This document shows, piece by piece, positions 25,903-34,356 of a stretch of DNA of 64,000 bases (its first letter is position 1; each line of letters starts with the position of its first letter). The notes under the pieces were generated by a model that saw nothing but the letters and a program-made list of their open reading frames with translations, ran no database searches and was not told the DNA's origin. Source of the stretch: Pseudactinotalea suaedae. Its GTDB lineage: Bacteria; Actinomycetota; Actinomycetes; Actinomycetales; Beutenbergiaceae. The position numbers and the translations under genes were made by a program. The stretch lies in the NCBI RefSeq assembly GCF_009733815.1, contig NZ_WNXY01000002.1, forward strand, positions 372,001 through 436,000. Reading direction: 5' to 3'.

Positions 25903-27003
25903 ATGAGCCTGTCCATCCGCCCCGCAGACCAGTGCCGCTACGACATCGTCTCGCTCGGCGAGGTGATGCTGCGGCTCGATCCGGGTGAAGGCCGCATCCG
26001 CACCAGCCGCAGCTTCCGCGCCTGGGAGGGCGGCGGCGAGTACAACGTCGCGCGCGGTCTGCGCCGCGCGTTCGGGCAGCGCGCCGCCGTCGTGACCGCG
26101 CTCGCCGACAACGAGGTGGGCCGTCTGGTCGAAGACTTCATCCTGCAGGGCGGCGTCAGCGTCGACCACATCAGCTGGGTCCCCTACGACGGCATCGGCC
26201 GCACGGTGCGCAACGGCCTCAACTTCACCGAGCGTGGCTTCGGCGTGCGCGGTGCGGTGGGCGTCTCGGACCGCGGCAACACCGCGACCTCCCAGCTGAA
26301 GCCCGGCGACGTCGACTGGGACCACCTGTTCGGTGACCTCGGCGCCCGGTGGCTGCACACCGGCGGGATCTTCGCCGCGCTCTCGGAGTCCACCGCGGAG
26401 GTCGTCGTCGAGGCCGTGACCGCGGCCAAGAAGCACGGCACGGTGGTCTCCTACGACCTCAACTTCCGCCCGAGCCTGTGGAAGTCGATCGGCGGCGAGG
26501 CCAAGGCCCAGGAGGTCAACAGGGCCATCGCGCCGCACATCGACGTGATGATCGGCAACGAGGAGGACTTCACCGCCTCGCTGGGGTTCGAGGTCGAGGG
26601 TGTCGACGACAACCTCTCGGACCTCGACGTCTCGAAGTTCCAGTCGATGATCGCCACCGCGAGCGCCGCCTACCCGAACTTCGAGGTCATCGGCAACACG
26701 CTGCGGACCGTGCACTCGGCGTCCGACAACGACTGGGGCGCCATCGCCTGGTCCAAGGACGAAGGGTTCGCCGAGGCCACGCACCGACCGCACCTGGAGA
26801 TCCTCGACCGTGTCGGCGGTGGCGACTCCTTCGCCTCCGGCCTGATCTACGGCCTGCTCACCGGTGAGCCGCTGCAGACGGCGGTCGAGTACGGCGCCGC
26901 TCACGGTGCGCTCGCGATGACCACGCCCGGCGACACCACGATGGTGACCAAGGCCGAGGTGCTCAAGCTCGCCGGCGGTGGCTCGGCGCGCGTCGACCGC
27001 TGA
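25903..27003 (+). CDS. kdgK: 2-keto-3-deoxygluconate kinase (PfkB family)
   Basis: A 366-residue ribokinase-like sugar kinase, assigned to KDG because it follows eda. The N-terminus has DIVSLGEVMLRLDPGEGRI and the substrate-side motif WEGGGEYNVARGL. SYDLNFRPSLW is a PfkB signature region, and DRVGGGDSFASGLIYGL carries the anion hole and catalytic Asp near residue 310. The ATG at 25903 has an AAGGAGAG site nine bases upstream; the open frame before it only reads through repeats. Repeat arrays lie on both sides, and the second probably terminates its transcript. Confidence 0.85.
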   Translation: MSLSIRPADQCRYDIVSLGEVMLRLDPGEGRIRTSRSFRAWEGGGEYNVARGLRRAFGQRAAVVTALADNEVGRLVEDFILQGGVSVDHISWVPYDGIGRTVRNGLNFTERGFGVRGAVGVSDRGNTATSQLKPGDVDWDHLFGDLGARWLHTGGIFAALSESTAEVVVEAVTAAKKHGTVVSYDLNFRPSLWKSIGGEAKAQEVNRAIAPHIDVMIGNEEDFTASLGFEVEGVDDNLSDLDVSKFQSMIATASAAYPNFEVIGNTLRTVHSASDNDWGAIAWSKDEGFAEATHRPHLEILDRVGGGDSFASGLIYGLLTGEPLQTAVEYGAAHGALAMTTPGDTTMVTKAEVLKLAGGGSARVDR

Positions 27004-27015
27004 GCCCACCACCGA

Positions 27016-27063
27016 TTTCAACGCACTTTCGACACCCTGCGGGGTGTCGAAAGTGCGTTGAAA
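27016..27063. terminator. 22-bp perfect hairpin after kdgK
   Basis: Arms 27016-27037 and 27042-27063 are perfectly complementary with a TGCG loop, formed by head-to-head repeat units, 13 bases after the kdgK stop. It probably acts as a terminator or 3' stabiliser between convergent genes. Confidence 0.7.
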
Positions 27064-27147
27064 GGTGCATGGCGTCAAAAGTGCGGTGAAACCGGCTCGG
27101 CGTCGAAAGTGCGGTGAAACCGGCCTGGCGTCGAAAGTGCGGTGAAA
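27016..27147 (-). repeat. Array B of the 28-bp-period repeat: one direct unit and four inverted units
   Basis: One direct unit starts at 27016. Inverted units with core GTCGAAAGTGCGGTGAAA (first one GCGTTG) begin at 27046, 27074, 27102 and 27130, exactly 28 apart. It mirrors array A, with direct units before inverted ones and a short GC hairpin at the junction. It fills the gap between kdgK and the convergent LpqN-like gene. Confidence 0.85.
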
Positions 27148-27158
27148 TCGGGCGGGGG

Positions 27159-27641
27159 CTACTCGGTGATCGTGGCGCCCTGGAGGGCTTCGCGGATCTC
27201 CGGGAGGCGGTCGAAGGCCTGGCCAGCCGTGCAGCTGCCGACGGCCTGCACCACGTCGGTGTAGGCGCCCCGCTGGACGACGGTGATGAGCGCCGCCTGG
27301 TAGAGGGTGCCCGCCTGCGGGTGCACGAACGCACCCTCGATACGGAACGAGCGGTGGTTGCCGCCGAAGGCGTCGCGGTACTCCTGGCCGGTCTCCTCCC
27401 ACTCCGGGGCGCTCTGCAGCGCCTCGGTGGTGGCCTGAGCGGTCTGCTCGAGGGTCGCGCCGATCGCACGGCGGCTCGTCACGACGACGTTCGGCTGAAA
27501 CTCCTGGGCCCCGTCGAGCGACTTGCCGATGGCGACGAGTGCCTCGGCCACCGTGAGGACCTCCCACCCCTGTGGGCGTGGCAACGAGACCCCGACCGGG
27601 GCAGGGAACTCGGCGCTCGGGTAGGTGACGGTGTCGGACAT
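27159..27641 (-). CDS. LpqN/LpqT-like small protein
   Basis: A 160-residue protein resembling the LpqN family of actinobacterial proteins (mycobacterial lipoproteins LpqN/LpqT). The opening TVTYPSAEFPAPVGVSLPRPQGWE and the central NVVVTSRRAIGATLEQ are typical. Unlike LpqN it has no signal peptide or lipobox, so it is predicted cytoplasmic unless it leaves by another route. A GGAGAAG site precedes the ATG. It is the last gene of a three-gene operon behind two WXG-like proteins, a setting in which such domains are often linked with type VII secretion (inferred). Confidence 0.65.
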   Translation of the reverse strand: MSDTVTYPSAEFPAPVGVSLPRPQGWEVLTVAEALVAIGKSLDGAQEFQPNVVVTSRRAIGATLEQTAQATTEALQSAPEWEETGQEYRDAFGGNHRSFRIEGAFVHPQAGTLYQAALITVVQRGAYTDVVQAVGSCTAGQAFDRLPEIREALQGATITE

Positions 27642-27685
27642 TCTTCTCCTTCAGCGTGTGGACGTGGCAGCAGGTGGGGCTCGGG

Positions 27686-28924
27686 CTAGAACCCGAAGAA
27701 GCTCTTGACGTCGTCGACGATCTTCTTCGGTTTGATCTCGAAGTCCAACTTGACGCCGGCGCCGACGCCGATCGCCACCCCGAGGTCGAGGGAGACCTTG
27801 ACCTCCTCGGACGTGACGGCGATCTCGGCCTTGGCGTCGACACCGATGCCCGCGCGGACGTCGGCACCGACGTTCGCCTTGGCACCCGAGACACCGACGC
27901 TGGCATTGGCCTCGGCCTTGGCCCCGGCGAAGGCCGTGACGCCCGCGTTCGCGGAGACGCCGTCGAGGCCGACGTCGACGCCGGCGCTCGCCTCGGCCTC
28001 GGCGCCGGCCATGCCGCGCGCGCCGACGTTCGCCGAGAGTGGGCCCGCGTTCCACGAGCCGTTCGCCGAGCCCTCGACCCCTGCGAAGCCACCTGCCTGG
28101 GCCTTGCCGTGGATGCCGTCGACGCCGATCGAGGTGTTCGCCGACGCGTTCGCCCTCGCACCGCCGTACAGGGCCGCATCACCACCGAACGTGCCTGCCC
28201 GGGTGTCGACGCTGCCGTGGGCGCTGAGGTCGAAGAGATGGGCGTCGGCCTCGGCACCCGCGCCGGCGTACCAGTTGCCGTTCGTGTAGGTGGTGCCGGC
28301 CCAGGACGTGGCGCTCGCCCCCGGTCCTTCCGCCGAGGCACGGTTCCCGGAGGGGACCCCGGCCTCGAACGTGGCCTCGGGCAGCACCGGGTTCGGTGCG
28401 TAGATGTCGAGCAGCGCGTCGTAGAGGTCGGTGCCGGCCGTGTCGAGATCGGTCTGCAGAGACCTGGCCCTGGACCAGAGCCGGTCGTTCTCAGCCGCGA
28501 GTCCGGGGGCGTCGCGCCACGTGCTCCAGGTCTCGTCGTCGATCGAACCGCCCGCTTTGGCGAAGTCGTCCATCGCCTCGGCGCGCGTGACGAAGTCCCT
28601 GACGTCGGCCTCGAGCGTCGCTGCCCGGGTCTTGAGCCTGCCGAGAGTGGTGCCGGCGGTCGAGAGCGCGGTCCCGAGCGCGGTCATGTTGGAGCTGATC
28701 GTGTCCATCGGTGCCGTGATCCTGGGCACCGACTGGAACACGGCCGGCGACTCGGGCGTGTGGTAGTTCGCCTCGCTCAGGCCGCTCCAGGCACCGGTCA
28801 CGGCGCTCGCGGCGTCGGTGGCCCCCTGGGCCGAGCCCGTCAGGTCCGACCCGGCCGTCTCGACCGTCTCGGGGTTGCCCTTGACCTGCGGGACGTCGGT
28901 CACCTGGATCATCGCGTACGTCAT
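27686..28924 (-). CDS. WXG-like N-terminal domain with long Ala/Gly/Asn-rich C-terminus, putative type VII substrate
   Basis: I do not recognise a named family. The 412-residue protein has a helical N-terminus (~1-180) with AWSGLSEANY, a W-x-G turn near residue 46, and heptad-rich helices, as in WXG100/LXG proteins. From ~215 an unusual region alternates Ala, Gly, Asn and charged residues (SANVGARGMAGAEAEASAG; SVGVSGAKANVGADVRAG), suggesting a repetitive beta structure. It ends EIKPKKIVDDVKSFFGF. There is no signal peptide and no clear YxxxD/E export tag. The start overlaps the upstream gene by ATGA. It could be a secreted effector or structural protein. Confidence 0.7.
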   Translation of the reverse strand: MTYAMIQVTDVPQVKGNPETVETAGSDLTGSAQGATDAASAVTGAWSGLSEANYHTPESPAVFQSVPRITAPMDTISSNMTALGTALSTAGTTLGRLKTRAATLEADVRDFVTRAEAMDDFAKAGGSIDDETWSTWRDAPGLAAENDRLWSRARSLQTDLDTAGTDLYDALLDIYAPNPVLPEATFEAGVPSGNRASAEGPGASATSWAGTTYTNGNWYAGAGAEADAHLFDLSAHGSVDTRAGTFGGDAALYGGARANASANTSIGVDGIHGKAQAGGFAGVEGSANGSWNAGPLSANVGARGMAGAEAEASAGVDVGLDGVSANAGVTAFAGAKAEANASVGVSGAKANVGADVRAGIGVDAKAEIAVTSEEVKVSLDLGVAIGVGAGVKLDFEIKPKKIVDDVKSFFGF

Positions 28925-29679
28925 GGCGCCACCGGGAGGTCGGTCCGACCGGTCGTCTCGACGCTCGGCCTGCCGAAGCCCGACTGGTAGGTGGTCGTCT
29001 CACCGCTCGCGCTCGTCTGGCCGGACCCGTCACTGGTGCGATGACCCGAGCCCGAGTAGGTCTCGTACGTCAGCCGCTCCCTCATCGAGCTGGTCGTCTG
29101 CGTCGTGGTCGTCGACACCTCGGTGCGGCCGTTGCTGCCGTGAGCCGTCCGGTCCGAGGTCGTGGTGGTGACGCCACCCTCGCTCGAGGCGCTCGATCGC
29201 GTCGTGGTGGTGCCCGTGCTGTTGCTGGCGTACTCGAAACCCTTGCCGCGGGTGTCGTTCGGCGAGTTGTTCGGAAGCCTGTCGTTGACGGCCGTGGCGT
29301 GCTCGTTGGCCGCCTCGTTCCACCCCTGCTCGGTGATCCCGAGGATGCTGCCGTGCTCGAAGGACACCTTGGCCTCCGTGGCCTTCTGCTCGGCGACCAT
29401 CTCGGCGCTGCTGCTCTCGTAGACCGTCAGGCAGGCGCGCAGCGCTCCGACGCAGCCGGTCGCATAGGTCTTGATCGCCTTGACGTCGCGCTCGTGGTTC
29501 TCACGGAGCGTCTTCAGCCGCGCGAGGGCGCCGGCGAACTCGGGCGGCAGCCCGCCCTCGGCGTCGGTGAGCGGATCGGTGATCGAGGTCGTCACGTCGT
29601 CGAGGTCGCCGACCGCCGTCTCGGTGTCCGTGGCCACCTTGCCGGCGCTCTCGTTGTCCACCGCGTACTTGTCGCCCAT
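28921..29679 (-). CDS. WXG100-like helical protein with Ser/Thr-rich tail
   Basis: A 252-residue protein of unknown function. Residues ~1-110 form a helical bundle-like segment (MGDKYAVDNESAGKVATDTE; LARLKTLRENHERDVKAIKT) akin to ESX/WXG100 proteins, though no clear WXG turn is present. The remaining 130 residues are low complexity, rich in Ser, Thr and Gly (STTTTQTTSS), with no hydrophobic anchor. The ATG at 29679 has a GGGGGAG site; an ATG at 29715 would add 12 residues. It heads the operon with the Ala/Gly-rich protein and the LpqN-like protein. Confidence 0.7.
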   Translation of the reverse strand: MGDKYAVDNESAGKVATDTETAVGDLDDVTTSITDPLTDAEGGLPPEFAGALARLKTLRENHERDVKAIKTYATGCVGALRACLTVYESSSAEMVAEQKATEAKVSFEHGSILGITEQGWNEAANEHATAVNDRLPNNSPNDTRGKGFEYASNSTGTTTTRSSASSEGGVTTTTSDRTAHGSNGRTEVSTTTTQTTSSMRERLTYETYSGSGHRTSDGSGQTSASGETTTYQSGFGRPSVETTGRTDLPVAP

Positions 29680-29714
29680 GCTCTCCCCCGCCGTACCAGC
29701 CACGAACACCGACA

Positions 29715-29720
29715 ACCCTA
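29715..29720 (-). promoter_or_regulatory. Possible -10 box of the WXG-like operon
   Basis: On the minus strand TAGGGT (29720-29715) would start transcription near 29708, about 29 bases before the preferred ATG and its GGGGGAG site. No convincing -35 is visible. Confidence 0.3.
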
Positions 29721-29764
29721 GTTGCGATCGGTCCGGTCGCTGAGGGCAGAGGTCCCCATCGCGG

Positions 29765-30973
29765 CTACCCGCCCGCGGCTCGTGCCTCCTTCATCGCCGC
29801 GGAGGCGTAGACGCCGTTGACGACGACGCCGTCGAGCCACGCCGTGACCCGGTCCGCCTCGGCTGCCAGCGCCCGGCGGGCCCGGGCGGGCACCTCCTCG
29901 AGCAGATGGACGCGCACGGCGCCGTCGGCGTCCTGCACCCAGCAGCCGACGACGCGCCCGTCCGACCACGCCGTCGAACCCGCGTTGCCGGCCGAGTCGA
30001 ACGTCATCGCGCGGTGCGGTCCGATGTAGAAGTCCCGTTCCCGCCACCCCATCACGGTGGGATCCAAGGTCGGCAGCAGCGCCACCCACGGCGCCGGCGG
30101 CTCGACCGGGTCATGGTCGGCGGGCAGCAGCCAGCCGAGCGCCTCGGTGCGGTCCAGGCTCACCGGGACCGCCTCGACGTCGGCCAGGGCCGTGCGCACG
30201 GCGCCGAGGGTGCCTCCCAGCCACCACGCGAGGTCGGCCTCGGCGCCCGGGCCGAACGTGTGCAGCCAGCGCCGGACCAGCTCGGCGTAACCCTCGCGTT
30301 CGGCCATCGGCTCCGGCACCTGGCCGAGCCACGCCGACGTCGACGTCCACCGTGGCTTCGAGAGGCGCCAGTGGCCGCCGTTGTGGCCACGCTGCACCCT
30401 CGCCTGCGCGTGCAGCAGCCAGAGCACCTGGGGCGCGACCGGGGTGGCCACGCCCCACCTGCCGGCACCGCGCTGCACCTTGGCGTCCAGCACCGGCACG
30501 ACCTGCCGCAGCTCCGCCGCGCTCACCTCCCGCTCACCGAGGGCGTCGACCACGAGCTCGGCGACCTCTGCCAGCCAGGCATCGCCGTCGGCAGCCAGCC
30601 CGGATGCCTGGACGTCCTTGGCGAGCCGGGCCCGCAACGACCGGGCCACCCGGGCGCTCGCGCTGCCCCACGCCGCGGGCAGCAGGTCACGCGTGAACCC
30701 GAACAACGTCTGCCGCATCGCCCCCTGCTTGACGATGGTGCGGTCCTGGTAGAGCGCGGCTTCGACGTCGGCGATCGTCACGTCCTCGACACGGGCCCGC
30801 AGCGCCAGGTGCACGCTGGCGGGCTCGGTCGCGTGCAGCACCGTCATTCCGCGGGTCGCGGCCACCACGTCGCTGAAGCGTCGCTGCGGCGCCAGCCCGT
30901 GTCGGATCCCCAGGCGCGCGCGGCGCTCGTCGTCGTCGACGTGCCGGACCGGGTGCGGTGCGGGCCGGCTCAT
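29765..30973 (-). CDS. Winged-helix DNA-binding protein, HTH_42 (AlkZ/YcaQ-like) family
   Basis: A 402-residue protein of the HTH_42 family, which includes DNA glycosylases that unhook alkylated or crosslinked bases. Tandem winged-helix domains are indicated by [20 protein letters not shown] with [27 protein letters not shown] and [19 protein letters not shown], and by the C-terminal [14 protein letters not shown]. The ATG at 30973 overlaps the mutM stop; the longer frame upstream is a mutM shadow. Co-translation with mutM fits a role in base-excision repair, but the catalytic motif cannot be confirmed by eye. Confidence 0.82.
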   Translation of the reverse strand: MSRPAPHPVRHVDDDERRARLGIRHGLAPQRRFSDVVAATRGMTVLHATEPASVHLALRARVEDVTIADVEAALYQDRTIVKQGAMRQTLFGFTRDLLPAAWGSASARVARSLRARLAKDVQASGLAADGDAWLAEVAELVVDALGEREVSAAELRQVVPVLDAKVQRGAGRWGVATPVAPQVLWLLHAQARVQRGHNGGHWRLSKPRWTSTSAWLGQVPEPMAEREGYAELVRRWLHTFGPGAEADLAWWLGGTLGAVRTALADVEAVPVSLDRTEALGWLLPADHDPVEPPAPWVALLPTLDPTVMGWRERDFYIGPHRAMTFDSAGNAGSTAWSDGRVVGCWVQDADGAVRVHLLEEVPARARRALAAEADRVTAWLDGVVVNGVYASAAMKEARAAGG

Positions 30974-31920
30974 CGACCTGCCGGGCGTCGCTGGCAGCGC
31001 GGGCAGCGGAACGAGGACCTGTTGGCGAAGGCCTCCCGCGTGATCGGCGTGCCGCAGCGGTCGCAGGGCCGGCCCTCGCGCCCGTACACCCGCAGCGACC
31101 GGTCGAAGTAGCCGCTCGAGCCGTTGACGTCCACGTACAGCGAGTCGAAGCTCGTGCCACCGGCCTTCAGCGCGGCACGCATCACGTCGGTGGCCGCGTC
31201 CAGCAGCAGCTGCACCCGGGCGGACGGCAGCCTGCTGCCCGGGCGGTCGTAGTGCAGCCGCGCCTCCCACAACGCCTCGTCCGCGTAGATGTTGCCGACC
31301 CCCGAGACCAGCTCCTGGTCCAGGAGCGCGCGTTTGACGCCGCGCTCGGAGGACCGGATGCGGCGGACCAGCGCCGCCCGCCCCGGGCTGCCCTGCGCGA
31401 GCAACGGGTCGAGCAGGTCCCTGCCGATGTGCTGCGCCACGTCCGGGAGCACCGGCTCGGACAGGCCACCACCCGCGTCGCCTCCCGGTCCGCCGTCGAG
31501 CGTGGGCACCAGGTCGGTCACGGCGAGGTGACCGAACGTGCGCTGGTCGTGGAAGTCGAGCACGCCGTCATCGGCGAACGTGATGCGCACCCGCAGGTGC
31601 GGGTGCTCCGGGAGCTGCTGTCCCTGCGGCACCCGATCGGGTAGCAGGAACTGGCCGCTCATGCCGAGGTGGGCGAACAGGGTCTCCTCGGCAGGGCCTC
31701 CGGCCTCCCGCAACGGCAGCCACAGGAACTTCCCGCGCCGCACCGCCGAGGTGAAGCGGCGGCCCACCAGCCGTGCCGCGAGCTCGTCGGCACCGCCGAG
31801 CTGGCGGCGGATCACCCGGACGCCGAGCGGCCCGCGCACCTCCACGGCGGCGATCTCACGGTCGAGAACGTGGCGCGCCAGCCCGGCGCGCACGGTCTCG
31901 ACCTCAGGGAGCTCCGGCAC
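30970..31920 (-). CDS. mutM: Formamidopyrimidine-DNA glycosylase
   Basis: A bifunctional glycosylase/AP lyase removing oxidised purines. The GTG at 31920 gives (V)[13 protein letters not shown], whose Pro2-Glu3 are the catalytic N-terminus. A conserved Lys lies in [11 protein letters not shown] and the H2TH region includes [17 protein letters not shown]. The C-terminal zinc finger has CDRCGTP and CPRCQRRP. The 316-residue length is slightly above the usual 270-290, mainly from a Gly-rich insert near residue 145 ([12 protein letters not shown]). It overlaps rnc by 17 bases and the HTH_42 gene by 4. Confidence 0.96.
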   Translation of the reverse strand: MPELPEVETVRAGLARHVLDREIAAVEVRGPLGVRVIRRQLGGADELAARLVGRRFTSAVRRGKFLWLPLREAGGPAEETLFAHLGMSGQFLLPDRVPQGQQLPEHPHLRVRITFADDGVLDFHDQRTFGHLAVTDLVPTLDGGPGGDAGGGLSEPVLPDVAQHIGRDLLDPLLAQGSPGRAALVRRIRSSERGVKRALLDQELVSGVGNIYADEALWEARLHYDRPGSRLPSARVQLLLDAATDVMRAALKAGGTSFDSLYVDVNGSSGYFDRSLRVYGREGRPCDRCGTPITREAFANRSSFRCPRCQRRPAGR

Positions 31921-32614
31921 CGCTCTGCTCGACGTGGGCGAGCAATGCCGCGTAGGCGCGCGAGGCTGCCTGCTGCTCGGCGATCTTCTTGCTGGTGCCC
32001 TCGCCGACGCCCCAGGGCACACCGCCGAGCACCAGCCGCGCCTCGAAGTAGCGCTCGTGGTCGGGGCCGCTGCCCTCGACGAGGTAGGTCGGCACGCCCA
32101 GACCGCGTTCGGCGGCCAGCTCCTGCACGCTCGTCTTCCAGTCGAGCCCGGCACCGAGGTTGACGGCGGTCTCGAGCGTCGGCCCGATCAGGGCCTCGAC
32201 GACGTGCCTGGTGGGCTCGAGCCCGTGGCTCAGGTACACCGCCCCGATCAGGGCCTCGAAGGTGTCGCACAGGATCGAGTCCTTGTCGCGGCCGCCTGTC
32301 GAGAGCTCACCCTTGCCCAGCAGCGCGTAGCTGCCGAGGTCGAGCGTCCGGGCGATCTGGGCGAGCGCACGCTGCGAGACCGACGCGGCGCGCATCTTGG
32401 CGAGATCGCCCTCGGGGCGGTCGGGCAGGCGCTGGTACAGGTACTCGGTCACCACGAGACCGACGACGGCGTCGCCGAGGAACTCCAGGCGCTCGTTCGT
32501 CGGGATGCCGCCCGCCTCGTGCGCGAAGCTCCGGTGCGTCAGCGCGAGGATCAGCAGCTCCGGGTCGAGCTGGATCCCCAGCTTGTCGACCAGGTCCTGC
32601 GCCGCGGCGCTCAC
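31904..32614 (-). CDS. rnc: Ribonuclease III
   Basis: Double-strand-specific endoribonuclease for rRNA processing and RNA decay, 236 residues. The endonuclease domain has the signature [20 protein letters not shown], with an [13 protein letters not shown] motif carrying the second acidic site. A dsRBD follows at ~160-225 ([36 protein letters not shown]). The GTG at 32614 overlaps the DUF177 stop (GTGA). rpmF, normally between DUF177 and rnc, is absent. Confidence 0.95.
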   Translation of the reverse strand: MSAAAQDLVDKLGIQLDPELLILALTHRSFAHEAGGIPTNERLEFLGDAVVGLVVTEYLYQRLPDRPEGDLAKMRAASVSQRALAQIARTLDLGSYALLGKGELSTGGRDKDSILCDTFEALIGAVYLSHGLEPTRHVVEALIGPTLETAVNLGAGLDWKTSVQELAAERGLGVPTYLVEGSGPDHERYFEARLVLGGVPWGVGEGTSKKIAEQQAASRAYAALLAHVEQSGAGAP

Positions 32615-33195
32615 CGGGGCGCCTCTTCCTCGCCCTCGCTCTCCTCCCGGGAGGCGAGCGCCGACAGGGCGGCCCAACGCGGATCGAGCACCTCGTGGTG
32701 GTGGTCGGGCTCGGCGTCGTCGAGACGCACGCCGCACTCCGAGCACAGACCGGCGCAGTCGGGGTCGCACAGCGGCTGGAACGGCAGCGAGGGCACCACG
32801 GCGTCGGTGACCGTGGCCTCGAGATCGAGGAGGTCGCCGTCGAGCACCGGCAGCGGGTCGACGTCCTGGGAGTCCTCGGAGTCCCCGGCGACCGTGCGCT
32901 GGCTGCGCGTGCCCTCGTAGGCGAACAGCTCGGTGAGGTCGACCTCGACGTCCTCGGTGACCTCCCGCAGGCAGCGCACGCACTCGCCGGTCGCGACGCT
33001 GCTGGCGGTGCCGGTCACCAGCACGCCCTCGCTCACGGCCTCCAGCCGCAGGTCGAGGTGGATCGGCGTGCCGGCGGGGATCGCGATGACCTCCGAGCCG
33101 AGCGGCTCGGATGCGGCCACGGTCAGCGCGACCTGGCGCATCGAGCCTGGTCGGCGCGCGAGGTCGCGCGTGTTGATGATGAACGGGGCGGCCAT
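32611..33195 (-). CDS. YceD/DUF177 protein
   Basis: A 194-residue protein of the YceD family, associated with 23S rRNA and large-subunit assembly. The N-terminus INTRDLARRPGSMR is typical of actinobacterial members. GECVRCLREV and the C-terminal CDPDCAGLCSECGVRL form the conserved Cys clusters. Its ATG overlaps the previous stop by one base (TGATG) and its TGA overlaps the rnc GTG. In most bacteria rpmF follows directly; here it does not. Confidence 0.88.
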   Translation of the reverse strand: MAAPFIINTRDLARRPGSMRQVALTVAASEPLGSEVIAIPAGTPIHLDLRLEAVSEGVLVTGTASSVATGECVRCLREVTEDVEVDLTELFAYEGTRSQRTVAGDSEDSQDVDPLPVLDGDLLDLEATVTDAVVPSLPFQPLCDPDCAGLCSECGVRLDDAEPDHHHEVLDPRWAALSALASREESEGEEEAPR

Positions 33196-33761
33196 CAGGA
33201 CTCCTCTCCGTCGTCTCGGACGCGATCGATGCGGCTCACGCGCTGGGGCGGGGCCGCGCGCTCGTTGTCGAGCTTCGCCTTCTCGGCGCGGCTGCGCGCG
33301 CGCTCGATCAGGCGCTGCCGCCCGGCAGCGACCTGGTTGGTGATCGCACCCAGGTCGATCTCGAACTGGGCGAGCTGGCGGTCGCAGTAGTCGTCGGCCT
33401 CGCGGGCGAGGACCTCACCGCGCTCGCGGGCCTCGGCGACGATCTGCTCGGCGCGCTGGTTCGCGGCGGCGACGACCGACTCCTCGGAGACGAGGTGCTC
33501 GGCGCGGGCGCGCGCCTTCTCCAGGATCTTCGCCGCCTCGCGGCGCGCACGGTCAAGCACCGCGTCGGCATCGGCGACGAGCGTGTCGGCCTGCGAGATC
33601 TGGCTCGGCAGCACGGACTTCGCGGACTCGATCAGCTCGAGCACCTCGGCCCGGTTGATCAGCGCGGACGCCGACATCGGCATCGCCCGCGCTCCGGCGA
33701 CGAGGTCGGTCAGCTCGTCGAGGATCGCGACGAGGGACTCGCCGCTGCTCGGTTCGGTCAT
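33195..33761 (-). CDS. DivIVA-like coiled-coil protein
   Basis: A 188-residue, highly charged helical protein, predicted to be a long coiled coil (residues ~45-165: VADADAVLDRARREAAKILE; ANQRAEQIVAEARERGEVL). Such a gene sits between coaD and DUF177 in many actinobacteria, for example the mycobacterial homologue near coaD, and resembles DivIVA or ATP-synthase b-like stalks. A role in cell-pole or division organisation is plausible but unproven. Its ATG overlaps the coaD stop. Confidence 0.75.
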   Translation of the reverse strand: MTEPSSGESLVAILDELTDLVAGARAMPMSASALINRAEVLELIESAKSVLPSQISQADTLVADADAVLDRARREAAKILEKARARAEHLVSEESVVAAANQRAEQIVAEARERGEVLAREADDYCDRQLAQFEIDLGAITNQVAAGRQRLIERARSRAEKAKLDNERAAPPQRVSRIDRVRDDGEES

Positions 33762-34261
33762 GGGTTCTTCCCCTGGTTGCGACGGGCCTCGAGGGCACGA
33801 TGGACGGCGTCGGCGACACCGGGTGGCACGAGGTCATCGATCGGCCCGCCGTGGTTGGCCACGTCACGCACCATCGAGGAGGCGATGTGCGCGAGCGCCG
33901 GGTCGCCGATCACGAACACGGTGTCGACACCACTGAGGTGCCGGTTCATCAGCGCCATCGGGTGCTCGGCGTCGAAGTCCGCACCACCACGCAGACCCTT
34001 GACGATCGCCGTGGCACCGACCTCGCGGCAGAGATCGGCGAGCAGCCCCGGCATCGGCGCCACGCGGACGCCGTCGAGCTCGGTGACAGCCGCCTCGAAC
34101 AGGGCGACGCGGGTCGCAGCGTCCAGGAGCGGCGACTTGGAGGCGTTGACCCCGACCGCAACGACGACCTCGTCGAACATGCCACGAGCGCGCCGCACGA
34201 CATCGAGGTGACCGAGGGTCACCGGGTCGAAGGACCCCGGACAGACCGCCACTCCCGCCAT
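33758..34261 (-). CDS. coaD: Phosphopantetheine adenylyltransferase
   Basis: Penultimate enzyme of coenzyme A synthesis, joining 4'-phosphopantetheine and ATP. The 167-residue length is standard. The nucleotidyl-transferase motif is CPGSFDPVTLGHLDVV, with the T/HxGH site. KGLRGGADFDAEHPMALMN and SSMVRDVANHGG are further family motifs. A minus-strand TAGGTT (34273-34268) six bases upstream makes the ATG leaderless. It heads the operon coaD, coiled coil, DUF177, rnc, mutM, HTH_42, all joined by short overlaps. Confidence 0.96.
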   Translation of the reverse strand: MAGVAVCPGSFDPVTLGHLDVVRRARGMFDEVVVAVGVNASKSPLLDAATRVALFEAAVTELDGVRVAPMPGLLADLCREVGATAIVKGLRGGADFDAEHPMALMNRHLSGVDTVFVIGDPALAHIASSMVRDVANHGGPIDDLVPPGVADAVHRALEARRNQGKNP

Positions 34262-34267
34262 GACGCC

Positions 34268-34273
34268 AACCTA
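34268..34273 (-). promoter_or_regulatory. -10 box of the leaderless coaD operon promoter
   Basis: On the minus strand TAGGTT is followed by GGCGTC and then the ATG of coaD at 34261, so the message should start at the initiation codon. Confidence 0.55.
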
Positions 34274-34342
34274 CCGCGCGGGCGCCGCGCTATCGGCCGT
34301 GACAAGCGAAGGCAAGCCCGGGGTACCGCAACCCCTCGCGCC

Positions 34343-34356
34343 TACCATGGAGCGAG
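34343..34356 (+). promoter_or_regulatory. -10 box of the UxaA-type dehydratase gene
   Basis: TACCAT (34343-34348) lies eight bases before the ATG at 34357, giving an almost leaderless message. If the downstream ATG at 34384 is used instead, the leader would be about 30 bases with a GAAGAAGAGG site. Confidence 0.45.

Noticed and set aside
28921-29679. YxxxD/E type VII export tag
   Set aside because: I looked for the tag in all three operon proteins and found no Tyr with an acidic residue at +4 in a helix-turn-helix context, so it is not claimed.
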